Shown here: one piece after another, positions 8,131-15,805 of the stretch
Position numbering within the stretch: the first letter of the stretch is position 1
How the letters are laid out: every line of letters starts with the position of its first letter
Assembly (NCBI RefSeq): GCF_009796865.1
Contig: NZ_CP047028.1
Span: 1,302,001-1,366,000 of the forward strand
Direction: 5' to 3'
Source: Formosa sp. L2A11
GTDB taxonomy: Bacteria; Bacteroidota; Bacteroidia; Flavobacteriales; Flavobacteriaceae
DNA length: 64,000 bases
Position numbers and translations under genes: made by a program
The notes under the pieces: model-generated
Databases searched by the model: none
Told to the model about the DNA's origin: nothing
Seen by the model: the letters and a program-made list of their open reading frames with translations, nothing else

Positions 8131-10716
8131 CTAGTCTTCGCTATTTAGTAAAACCTTCAATTCGTTTAATCCCTTCATATCAAATTCATTTCCTTCAAGG
8201 TCATCAATTAATTTAGACAAAGAATTTTCTGCCCTATTAATCTCTTTAGCCACATCAGAGTAGGTTGCACTGTATTTTTCAGAAAGTCTTAAAACCTTGC
8301 TTGTTAATTCATCAATAATTGTTTTTGGTAAATTATTTAAAGATGTTACAATTGGGTGTACCCATTTTAGTTCTAGTAAATTATAAACTTGCTCATCTGA
8401 TAGTTTTTCAATAGTTTCTTTGGTTTGTAAGTGTAGTTTTGCCTGTTCTTCTTTTACCAGTTTTTTTACTTTTTTATCTTCGGTAATTAAAGAATCTACT
8501 TTAAGAACCTTAGCTTCATAACTATCTTTTTCTAACGTTCCGTTTGTCTTAATATCTACCCTAATTTGTTTGGATTCTTTTATAACCACAGCATTTACAA
8601 AACCGTCTTTAACTTCGTTTATGATTTCTTCTTCTTTTTCGTCTTCGGTAAATATCTCCAATATTTCCTCAAATTCCGAAGTAATTTCTAAAAGGCGATT
8701 TTCTTTCTTTTGTAAACTTTGCAATTCTCGCTTTAGGTATGTTTCTTGCACCAATTCAAAAGGCATAACACGACCTTTCCAACCTTCTTGCTTTTCAATC
8801 TCTTTTCCGTCTTTCTTTTTGAGCACCATATTTGGATCTACTATTTTAGTGGACTCAAAACCTTCAGTTTGTATAATTTCTAAATCAATTTTTATAGCTT
8901 CCCATTCATCATCCAACAATTGGTAAGCTTCATATTTATCAATTAAAGTTATCGTTTCAAGCCTTTTGAAAATATCATTACTTAATACCTCTTTTTCTCT
9001 TGGAACATTAACGGTTTCCATATTGGTTAGAAGTTCCTGTTTCAGGAAACCATCTAAATCTTTAAATGAATTATTAAACTTATTTTTAAAGGCTTTAACA
9101 CTGGCTTGTTCTTTAATAGCAGCGTTTACATCTTCCACTTTTAATTCGGAATTAACTTCTGACGTTTTCGAAAACAATGTTTCTCTCAAATTAGGAAAGG
9201 CTTGCCAATAGTTGTCAAGCTCATCTATTTCTTTTACAGGAATACCTCCAAACATAGAAGCGTAAATATCCCAACTTTCGGGATTTGCCGAAGAGTCTAC
9301 ATATCTTGGAATATTAAGGTTGTACTCATTCCCTCTTATGGTATCTCGTTCTACTACTTTAGAAAATTTAGGAGTTGTCTGTCTATCACGAACTACATCT
9401 ACAATTCTTTTAATATCTGAAGCTCTTAACTTGTTGTTTTTACCTTCTTTTTTAAACCCTTTAGAAGCGTCAATAACTAAAACATCTGTGTTTTTACGTT
9501 TTTGTTTTAAAACTAACACTACAGTAGGAATACCTGTGCCAAAAAAGATACTTGGAGGTAGACCAATTATAGCATCAATATGGTTGGCTTCAATTAGTTT
9601 TTTACGAATTGTACCTTCTTCACCACCTCTAAACAAAACACCATGAGGCAATACAATAGTCATAATGCCATCTGGCTTAATGTGGAATAAATCGTGTAAA
9701 AGAAAAGCGAAATCTGCTTTAGATTTTGGAGCCAATCCAAACCTTGAATACCTTGGGTCTGATTCCTTGTTAGCTGGGTCCCACTTTTGAGAATATGGAG
9801 GGTTTGAAACTACTGCATCTACATAAAGCGTGCTATAAGTCTGTACAGCATCACTTTCATCAAAGTATGGCCAGTCATCTTCTAAGGTATCACCATTACG
9901 AGTTACAATGTTGTTTGGTAAAATATCACGCATTACCAAGTTCATTCTGGTAAGGTTATACGTGTTCTTTTTTAACTCTTGGGCGTAGTATTTAATATTG
10001 TTTTTATCGTCTATATGTTTTGCTACACTATTACCAATATTAATAAGCAAAGAACCTGAACCACTACAAGAATCGTAAATTTGAATTTCTTTTCTGTCTT
10101 TTAAATGGTTTGAAACAATTTCGGATAACAATACTGAAACCTCGTGAGGTGTATAGAATTCTCCTGCTTTTTTACCTGCATTAGCAGCAAACCTTTCAAT
10201 TAAATATTCATAGATAAACCCAAGTACATCATATCCTTGCTTGCTATCCATTGGAATGTCTTTAATCAAGTGTAATAAGTCACTAATGGCTTTGGTTTGT
10301 TTTGGAGCACTTTCTCCTAATTTGCTTAGACCTGTTTGTAATGTGTCAAAAATTCCATCAAATAGTTTTGTGTGAGCTTTACTAATCAAACGACTAAATG
10401 CATTTAAGGCATCTCTAACATTACCTACTTCAAAGTCTTTCCCTTTGCTAATCCAAGTACTAAATAAATCATCATATTTTATGAAGTAACCTATATTTTT
10501 TTTGATGTAATTGACTGTTTCTACATCATCTTCTGAAAGCGCCTTAATATCATCTTCAGCAAAGTCGTTATCCTTACAGAATTGTATTTCTTTATCAGAT
10601 AGGTATTTGTAAAAAATGAAGCCTAATATGTAATCTTTATATTCATTAGCCTCAATTTTAGAACGCATTTGATTTGCTGATTCCCAAATTTTAGCTGCAA
10701 GCTGTTGTTTGTTCAT
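8131..10716 (-). CDS. hsdM: Type I N6-adenine DNA methyltransferase (HsdM), long form
   Basis: Methylase subunit of 861 residues. Residues 1-150 form the HsdM N-terminal helical domain and about 155-480 the N6-adenine methylase core, with SAM-binding motif I 'DSCSGSGSLL' at 215-224 and catalytic motif IV 'NPPY' at 305-308. The remaining 350 or so residues are lysine- and glutamate-rich and largely helical, making the protein much longer than the roughly 530-residue E. coli HsdM. The extension may help complex assembly. It is the first gene of the operon, and an inverted repeat lies 16 bases before its start. Confidence 0.94.
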   Translation of the reverse strand: MNKQQLAAKIWESANQMRSKIEANEYKDYILGFIFYKYLSDKEIQFCKDNDFAEDDIKALSEDDVETVNYIKKNIGYFIKYDDLFSTWISKGKDFEVGNVRDALNAFSRLISKAHTKLFDGIFDTLQTGLSKLGESAPKQTKAISDLLHLIKDIPMDSKQGYDVLGFIYEYLIERFAANAGKKAGEFYTPHEVSVLLSEIVSNHLKDRKEIQIYDSCSGSGSLLINIGNSVAKHIDDKNNIKYYAQELKKNTYNLTRMNLVMRDILPNNIVTRNGDTLEDDWPYFDESDAVQTYSTLYVDAVVSNPPYSQKWDPANKESDPRYSRFGLAPKSKADFAFLLHDLFHIKPDGIMTIVLPHGVLFRGGEEGTIRKKLIEANHIDAIIGLPPSIFFGTGIPTVVLVLKQKRKNTDVLVIDASKGFKKEGKNNKLRASDIKRIVDVVRDRQTTPKFSKVVERDTIRGNEYNLNIPRYVDSSANPESWDIYASMFGGIPVKEIDELDNYWQAFPNLRETLFSKTSEVNSELKVEDVNAAIKEQASVKAFKNKFNNSFKDLDGFLKQELLTNMETVNVPREKEVLSNDIFKRLETITLIDKYEAYQLLDDEWEAIKIDLEIIQTEGFESTKIVDPNMVLKKKDGKEIEKQEGWKGRVMPFELVQETYLKRELQSLQKKENRLLEITSEFEEILEIFTEDEKEEEIINEVKDGFVNAVVIKESKQIRVDIKTNGTLEKDSYEAKVLKVDSLITEDKKVKKLVKEEQAKLHLQTKETIEKLSDEQVYNLLELKWVHPIVTSLNNLPKTIIDELTSKVLRLSEKYSATYSDVAKEINRAENSLSKLIDDLEGNEFDMKGLNELKVLLNSED

Positions 10717-10731
10717 GTTTATTTTATTTAA

Positions 10732-10764
10732 GGCTATAATTCTTTATGAATTTATTTTATAGCC
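10732..10764 (-). promoter_or_regulatory. Perfect inverted repeat in the hsdM leader
   Basis: GGCTATAA (10732-10739) and TTATAGCC (10757-10764) are perfect 8-base inverted copies separated by 17 bases, ending 16 bases before the hsdM start codon. It could be an operator or an RNA hairpin limiting hsdM translation. No regulator gene is adjacent. Confidence 0.35.
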
Positions 10765-10984
10765 ATAATGGTATGTTTAGTTATTTAGAAAGTTACTTGT
10801 CTGTTTATGTGTTGTTGAAAGTTATACTTATTATTATAAAAAAATGAGTTCCATAAATATATAAAACCTTGTGAGGTTTAAATAACTTCAAAGGTCTTGA
10901 ATAATGGATATGCCCTATTATTTTTAGATAATATGATGAAAAATTTATTACTAAAACATGTAAATACAAAAGTAATTAATAAAA

Positions 10985-11002
10985 GTAAGAATTTTATCTT
11001 AC
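10985..11002 (-). terminator. Weak terminator behind the antitoxin pseudogene
   Basis: GTAAGA and TCTTAC form a six-pair hairpin with a six-base loop. On the minus strand it is followed by TTTT and begins one base after the ancestral stop codon of the pseudogene. Confidence 0.4.
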
Positions 11003-11003
11003 A

Positions 11004-11718
11004 TCAATGGTTGCGAAAATCAATAGGTTGTAAAAATTCATTTCCAGTTATAGAATTAATAATCTCAATATGTTGTAATCTACCAATTATAAAAGCATGT
11101 TACGTTCCAAATTTTTTCAGCGTAAAACACAATTTCGTTAGTAGTTAGTGCTTTATTTTTATGTATTTCATTTTCTTCTTTTTCAGATAAAACAATGTTA
11201 GAAGCAAAAGTACCAGCTTCCTTTTTATATATTTCATTTTCACCTCCTGTATAAATATTTTCAATAGAAATATACTTTTTACCATGTATAAGTATTTGAC
11301 CTAATTTCATGAAAAAAGTTGAGCCAAAAAATATTATTTCGCTTATATCTACTACTTAATTGTATTAATGGTACTCCATTAATACAGCTTGTAGCCATGA
11401 ATGGTTGTTCTAGGTAAACAAGGTGTGTATATAACTTTTACAGCAATGATTTTAAGTTGATAGTTGATACTAGCTTGATATTAATTATAGTTGAGCTTAT
11501 AACTAAAAATGAGCAGGGATTTCAATGCTTGTTTAAATAGCACAGTCATATCTTGTGTTATTGAACTTTCTCCTTTAATACAGATGTAATTGTTTTTTTT
11601 CTAATTTTGTTGTTTACAGCGAATTTTTTGACCCTAAACTTTTTTCTTCTAATGCTTCTTATAAGATCCCGCCTGGGTGTGTAACACTCTCAGGATAATA
11701 CTGATTAATAGTTGCCAT
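11004..11718 (-). pseudogene. Decayed HigA-type HTH antitoxin fused to ImmA/IrrE peptidase
   Basis: Minus-strand reading from the ATG at 11718 gives 'MATINQYYPESVTHPGGIL', then a TAA at 11659-11661 where relatives have Lys, then 'EALEEKSLGSK'. After a frameshift near 11625 come 'KKTITSVLK', 'GESSITQDMTVLFKQAL' and 'IPAHF' in alternating frames, which is the HigA-like helix-turn-helix region. After an apparent internal deletion the ImmA/IrrE part follows: 'NGVPLIQLSSRYKRNNIFW', 'FFHE', one inserted base, then 'LGQILIHGKKYISIE', so the HELGH zinc motif is both shifted and changed to LGQ. A last frameshift leads to 'IIGRLQHIEIINS' and a stop at 11004. At least five lesions make it clearly dead. 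Confidence 0.85.
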
Positions 11719-12004
11719 AGCTGTTGTTTGTATTTTTTAAATCTTATGGAGCCAGACTTTTTTTGTCAAACTTTATCAGTGTTGGCAAATTTTTCAAGTT
11801 TACTATTTTAAATGTTATATCCATAGCAGATTTAAAAAACAGTTATTGTTTTAAAGATTAAGCTTATTAATTTTTTTCTAATTAATAGCTAATACTTTCA
11901 TACATCAAGAAGAATAAAACTAAGCCTAAATGGTTTGTTGTAAAAAAAAAATTGAAAATTTTTTTTTTATAGTTCATGAAAGCGTTAAGTACCTTACTCG
12001 TAGA

Positions 12005-12053
12005 CCCCCACTCATTTCTGGGGATAAAGATGCCCCCTCCACTTTATATAGTG
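12005..12053 (+). other. GC-rich cluster of overlapping hairpins
   Basis: In the otherwise very AT-rich gene-free stretch 11719-12164, bases 12006-12010 pair with 12019-12023 (CCCCA/TGGGG). The same GGGG can instead pair with CCCC at 12033-12036. A third small stem joins 12040-12043 and 12050-12053 (CACT/AGTG). The first two stems exclude each other, as in attenuators. The cluster lies about 110 bases before the gene at 12165. I see nothing else in 11719-12164 apart from the likely dead promoter region of the antitoxin pseudogene. Confidence 0.3.
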
Positions 12054-12164
12054 AAGAAAATTTCTAGGCAGAGTTAATAAATCCAAGTTGATAGCTGTGA
12101 TTTATACGCTGTAGGTTATTGATTTTCTGTGTGTGGTGTACTACAACTCAAAAATTTTAGAAAA

Positions 12165-12560
12165 ATGGTTAGAATCGTAAATTACAAAGAAAGAAAAAAG
12201 GATGATGGCACTTCATTCTTCGTTTTGGAACTGCAAGGTGGAATTGAAATGGTATTAAGCAAGGTTACGGGTAACTTCTACGCTACTGCGAAGAAAGCTT
12301 ATATACCTTCAACATTTGATGAGCAAGTATGTACTGGGCTTATTGGTACAGAAATGCCAGGAAGCATCATTAAAGAGGATTGTGAGCCTTTTGAATATGT
12401 TGTAAAGGAAACAGGGGAAGAAATTACATTATCTCACAGATGGGTATATGTTACAGAAGATGCTGTAAAGCCAAAACAGGAAAATTATAGAGCTGAACGA
12501 AATGTATTAGCAAACTCTGATGTGTTTTCCAAAAATGGAATATTGGAGTCTGTTGAATAA
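12165..12560 (+). CDS. Conserved hypothetical protein of Bacteroidota mobile elements
   Basis: A 131-residue protein starting 'MVRIVNYKERKKDDGTSFF'. I chose the ATG at 12165 over the in-frame ATG at 12129 because the family pattern begins at this Met and the upstream 12 residues look non-coding. The protein appears mostly beta-stranded with the segment 'YATAKKAYIPSTFDEQVC'. It has no membrane segment or signal. I recall similar proteins next to integrases and mobilisation genes in Flavobacteriia, without a known function. A perfect bidirectional terminator follows. Confidence 0.7.
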   Translation: MVRIVNYKERKKDDGTSFFVLELQGGIEMVLSKVTGNFYATAKKAYIPSTFDEQVCTGLIGTEMPGSIIKEDCEPFEYVVKETGEEITLSHRWVYVTEDAVKPKQENYRAERNVLANSDVFSKNGILESVE

Positions 12561-12604
12561 AAAAATCAGTTCAATCTAAGTTTAGATTGAACTGATTTTT
12601 TTTG
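12560..12604. terminator. Perfect 20-pair bidirectional terminator
   Basis: The arms 12560-12579 and 12582-12601 are perfect inverted copies with a two-base centre, flanked by A and T runs. It can stop transcription from both sides and closes the gene at 12165. Confidence 0.85.
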
Positions 12605-12944
12605 TAATTAACAAAGAGTTAAAAAAATCTTTTATAAAACGTGTAATACCTGGATAATAATAATAGTGTGTGTTACTGTCACTTAGAGAAATCAAGTGTT
12701 TATAATGTGTTATTTAAGATATTTAATTCTTCCAGGTAAACATAATCGGAAAATAAAATGTCTCAAAGAAAGAAAAGAACCAAAAGAAAGAAACTTTACT
12801 GGAGCTTTCCCTTTATAAAGTTTGTAATTGTGTAGAATGTTTTTTGAGAGTGTCTCGAAAGAAACTTCGTGCAAGTTACAGGTTCTGAAATTAAGATGCA
12901 AGCAAAATCGCAGTTATATTCCTAGGAAACTAAATTTTAAAATT
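12605..12944. other. Intergenic stretch without a convincing gene
   Basis: These 340 bases hold only a 25-codon basic frame at 12758-12835 (starting MSQRKKRTKRKK) and a spurious upstream extension of the next gene. I see no promoter element matching TAnnTTTG and no clear hairpin. Confidence 0.4.
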
Positions 12945-13379
12945 ATGAAAATTTCAGAAATAAGTGTCTCGTATTCAAATAGTAATAAAGAGAAGTTAAA
13001 AGCAAATAATAGCAAAGATAGCTTTGAAATCCTTTTAAAATCATGGAGTAAAAATACTATTGAATTACAGGAGGAATTCAAAGTTTTACTTTTAAACAAG
13101 GGTAATGTTGTTTTAGGGGTGTATGATTTATCAAAAGGAGGTGTGTCTTCAACGGTAGTTGACTCTAAATTGGTGTTTGCAGTAGCCTTAAAATGCAATG
13201 CAAGTAATATAATAATAGCACATAACCATCCAAGTGGAAATGTAAAACCAAGTGATGCAGATAAGAATATTACGCAAAAAATCAAAAAAGCAAGTCAATA
13301 TTTAGATATAGTATTGTTAGACCATATAATTATTTCTAAAAATGACTTCTATAGTTTTTCAGATAATGGTATATTGTAA
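12945..13379 (+). CDS. RadC-like JAB domain protein
   Basis: A 144-residue protein of the RadC/JAB metallo-isopeptidase fold, common on mobile elements. It shows the zinc signature 'HNHPSGNVKPSDAD' (H-x-H-P...S-D-x-x-D pattern) and the late 'LLDHIIISKNDFYSFSD'. The helix-hairpin-helix region of full-length RadC is absent, so it is the short mobile-element form. The start at 12945 ('MKISEIS') was chosen over the frame opening at 12828, whose first 39 residues do not resemble the family. RadC-like proteins are not proven repair enzymes, and the element-borne role is unknown. Confidence 0.85.
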   Translation: MKISEISVSYSNSNKEKLKANNSKDSFEILLKSWSKNTIELQEEFKVLLLNKGNVVLGVYDLSKGGVSSTVVDSKLVFAVALKCNASNIIIAHNHPSGNVKPSDADKNITQKIKKASQYLDIVLLDHIIISKNDFYSFSDNGIL

Positions 13380-13509
13380 CACTCCTGATATTTATATTAT
13401 TAATTTGTAAGATAGCGTGATTGCCCATAATAAAGGCTAAAATGTATCGCCTAGAAATAATGTAAATTAGTATTAATAGCGAATTTTTAAAAATCAATTG
13501 ATTTATTAG

Positions 13510-13860
13510 ATGAAAAAATTACTTTATTTTTTACTGCTTATTGGTGTGTTTTCCTGTAAATCCCAAGATTGTGAAACAATACCTACCACATTTAGAAGTT
13601 ATTCTGAAGCTTTAACAACTATACAAAACGCTAAATTTAACATTGCAAATTCTGTAGATACTTCAAAAAGTTCTTGGATTGAAGATGCTAATTATTATAG
13701 TTGTGATGGTGTAAATGGGTTTTTAATTATAGAAACTTCAAAGAAGGACTATATTTTTAAAAATGTACCAATTAAAATATGGAATAGCTTTAAAAATGCG
13801 AGTTCTTTTGGTTCCTACTATAGTGAAAAAATAAGAGGAAATTATCAGTTAGTTCTTTAA
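13510..13860 (+). CDS. Lipoprotein with a KTSC domain
   Basis: A 116-residue predicted lipoprotein. The N-terminus 'MKKLLYFLLLIGVFSC' is a lipoprotein signal with the acylated Cys at residue 16. Residues about 53-115 match the KTSC domain pattern: 'SSWIEDANYY', 'KKDYIFKNVPIKIW', 'SSFGSYYSEKIRGNY'. KTSC domains are small, of uncertain function and usually cytoplasmic or phage-borne, so a version exported on a lipid anchor is unusual. It is the first of four plus-strand genes before the right island end, although a 44-base gap separates it from the next. Confidence 0.8.
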   Translation: MKKLLYFLLLIGVFSCKSQDCETIPTTFRSYSEALTTIQNAKFNIANSVDTSKSSWIEDANYYSCDGVNGFLIIETSKKDYIFKNVPIKIWNSFKNASSFGSYYSEKIRGNYQLVL

Positions 13861-13904
13861 GTATGGATAACTTAAAAATTTGTAAAACAAAATCTAATTA
13901 AAAT

Positions 13905-14630
13905 ATGAGTTTAGAAGAAGAAGAAGAAGAAGATTCGTTTCTAAAATTAGTTGAATTAATGAAAGTAAGGGTTTCTCGTATGGAGAAAAGAAACGGAGTT
14001 AAGCCAACTTTTAATGACTATGTAGGAGAGATGCTTGTTGAAGGTGTTATTTCTTCGGATAATATATACAATCAGATTGAAGGCCATGCCATGGTATGGA
14101 GGGGTGCAAGACTAGGGGAAACTCATCATAAAAGACTCATTTCTGAATTAGATCGTGCTGCGGTATTTGCATTGAGGAATAAATCAAAAGTCAAAGAATC
14201 CGGTGATAATGTTGAAGAATGTAAAACTGAAGAAAAGCAAGTAAAAATATCTGAAGATGATGTTGTTATAAAGGGTGGTAATAAATTTTTTGACTTTATC
14301 CAATCTCTGTTTAAAAAAATCGATGATGATATTGTTGAGCTTTTTCAACGTGTAGGACTTTTGTACATAGCTGGAATTGCATTGATGCTATTCGTAATAT
14401 TGTTTTTAGCTGACCTATTTGGTGAAGAAATTAATTATTATGTTTTATTGATATTTATATCAATAGGAGTTGTTTTTTATATTTTATTAAAAATTCAATC
14501 TGTTGCTCCAGAGAGTAAATTAAGTCTCGTTATTTCTTATGTGTTTACATTCTTAATTGGGGTGATTCTTATCAGTACTACTGTTTTAGGTCGGGATTTA
14601 ATAATATTTTTTATAAATGTGTTTGATTAA
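13905..14630 (+). CDS. Hypothetical protein with C-terminal membrane segments
   Basis: A 241-residue protein I do not recognise. It begins with a run of six Glu codons written as (GAA)6. Residues 10-95 form a charged helical domain ('VELMKVRVSRMEKRNG', 'GHAMVWRGARLGETHH'), 96-125 a polar linker, and at least three membrane segments follow at about 150-170, 178-197 and 207-227, with a possible fourth at 231-240. The layout is soluble sensor or adaptor first, membrane anchor second. The gene at 14642 starts 11 bases after the stop codon, so they are probably co-transcribed. Confidence 0.65.
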   Translation: MSLEEEEEEDSFLKLVELMKVRVSRMEKRNGVKPTFNDYVGEMLVEGVISSDNIYNQIEGHAMVWRGARLGETHHKRLISELDRAAVFALRNKSKVKESGDNVEECKTEEKQVKISEDDVVIKGGNKFFDFIQSLFKKIDDDIVELFQRVGLLYIAGIALMLFVILFLADLFGEEINYYVLLIFISIGVVFYILLKIQSVAPESKLSLVISYVFTFLIGVILISTTVLGRDLIIFFINVFD

Positions 14631-14641
14631 ATTTTAGAATA

Positions 14642-15412
14642 ATGAATGAAGTTTTTCACATGCTAGAATCTTTATCTTCTGATAAAGGGTTGTATTCTAA
14701 AGAAAAAGTTGCTTGGTGGTTGTTAAAATATGAAAAAGAATATTATTCCCAATTGAGGTTTTTTGAAACCTTATCTATAAATTATAAAAGCCCAAGAAAC
14801 TTAACAAAATACACGAAAGAATCCCAATTTCTTGAATTATACGAAATTTTAAACAAGGTTATGGGCTTTTGTAATGAAGAGGCTTATTACAAAGACCAAT
14901 TAGATGTTTATGACTCAGTGAAAAATAATGTAGAACAGTCAAAAAAATGGTTTGAAATTCATAAAACAGATAGGAAGCATAAGTATTCAGAATTCGAGTG
15001 TTTATTTCAGGATACTAGTACTCCCTGTGGATTTAATTTTGAAGTAGGCTTTCCGCTGTCTGTTAAATTTAAAAAATCAGAATTTCAATACACACTTAAG
15101 TTTTTAGAAATAATAGAAATGTCTAGTAAAGTAGAAATTATTGGTGTTGTTGAAATAATAAATGTTTTGGAATTTATAAAATTGAATGAACATCATGTTT
15201 ATAATAGAAAAACTATTGTAGTGTATGTAGATGATTTTAATGACAGTAAATTACTTGTTAGGTTTGTAAAAGGTAAAATAGGATTACTTGATAACGTTAA
15301 AGTGGGGCAAAAGATAAAAGTTTATGCAGACCTAACAGGAGGGGAAAATGAATTTGATAAATTGGGATATTCATTAAGTCTCCTAGGTTGGAAAATCGAA
15401 ATTTTAAACTAA
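14642..15412 (+). CDS. Unknown N-terminal domain fused to a DUF3127-like OB-fold
   Basis: A 256-residue protein. Residues 1-160 are helical at first, then beta-rich, with no motif I know. Residues about 164-256 align with the DUF3127 protein encoded next: 'VEIIGVVEIIN' against 'MELIGKIKLIN', 'LLVRFVKGKIGLLDNVKVGQ' against 'ILVEFVQDKCDLLNNFIVGQ', and 'LSLLGWKIEILN' against 'NAIQGWRIEIVN'. The basic insert with 'GFRKREVV' of its neighbour is not conserved. It looks like a diverged duplicate of the OB-fold gene with a new N-terminal domain. It ends eight bases before the next start codon. Confidence 0.7.
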   Translation: MNEVFHMLESLSSDKGLYSKEKVAWWLLKYEKEYYSQLRFFETLSINYKSPRNLTKYTKESQFLELYEILNKVMGFCNEEAYYKDQLDVYDSVKNNVEQSKKWFEIHKTDRKHKYSEFECLFQDTSTPCGFNFEVGFPLSVKFKKSEFQYTLKFLEIIEMSSKVEIIGVVEIINVLEFIKLNEHHVYNRKTIVVYVDDFNDSKLLVRFVKGKIGLLDNVKVGQKIKVYADLTGGENEFDKLGYSLSLLGWKIEILN

Positions 15413-15420
15413 AAAAAATT

Positions 15421-15780
15421 ATGGAATTAATAGGTAAAATAAAGTTAATAAATAAGACCCAAACAATAGGTAACAATGGTTTTAGAAAACGTGAAGTTGT
15501 TATTACAACAGAAGAGCAATATCCACAGCACATTTTAGTAGAATTTGTTCAAGATAAATGTGATTTACTAAATAATTTTATTGTTGGTCAGGAAGTTAAA
15601 ATAGGCCTTAATTTAAGGGGGAGAGAGTGGATAAATCCACAAGGTGTAATAAAATACTTTAATGCTATTCAGGGGTGGAGAATCGAGATTGTAAATGTAG
15701 AAGAATCTATGTCTACAAAAGCAATTGAACAAGAACCTGTAAGCTTTTTGGATGAGTCAGATAATGATTTGCCTTTTTAG
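15421..15780 (+). CDS. DUF3127 OB-fold protein with SSB-like C-terminal tail
   Basis: A 119-residue DUF3127 protein with the family phrases 'NNGFRKREVVITTEEQYPQH', 'FVQDKCDLLNNF' and 'GREWINPQGVIKYFNAIQGW'. The ATG at 15421 fits the family start; the frame further upstream overlaps the previous gene. The C-terminus is 'DESDNDLPF', very close to the acidic DDDIPF tip by which SSB proteins recruit partners. I infer a single-stranded-DNA-binding, SSB-like protein of the element. Experimental knowledge of the family is thin. It is the last gene before the attachment site. Confidence 0.85.
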   Translation: MELIGKIKLINKTQTIGNNGFRKREVVITTEEQYPQHILVEFVQDKCDLLNNFIVGQEVKIGLNLRGREWINPQGVIKYFNAIQGWRIEIVNVEESMSTKAIEQEPVSFLDESDNDLPF

Positions 15781-15805
15781 TTTTAAATGAGATGTTGTAG
15801 CATTC

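Noticed and set aside
10897-11148. 83-residue plus-strand frame.
   Set aside because: It runs antisense through the end of the antitoxin pseudogene, has no family resemblance and no promoter or start context.
11080-11310. 76-residue minus-strand frame as a possible stand-alone gene.
   Set aside because: Its sequence is the C-terminal part of the decayed ImmA/IrrE peptidase, bounded by frameshifts on both sides, so it is listed as part of the pseudogene.
11361-11386. Perfect 11-base inverted repeat TGTATTAATGG/CCATTAATACA with a four-base loop, first taken for an operator or recombination site.
   Set aside because: It lies inside the ImmA/IrrE pseudogene, where the bases encode CINGVPLIQ, so it is explained as former coding sequence.
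12758-12835. 25-residue basic peptide frame (MSQRKKRTKRKK...).
   Set aside because: Too short, no recognisable family, and simple A-rich composition can produce it by chance.
12828-12944. N-terminal extension of the RadC-like frame.
   Set aside because: The 39 extra residues do not fit the family; the ATG at 12945 is the natural start.
13905-15780. Match to a named anti-phage system.
   Set aside because: No catalytic effector motif (nuclease, NADase, TIR, kinase, reverse transcriptase) is visible, so I keep it as an unassigned block.
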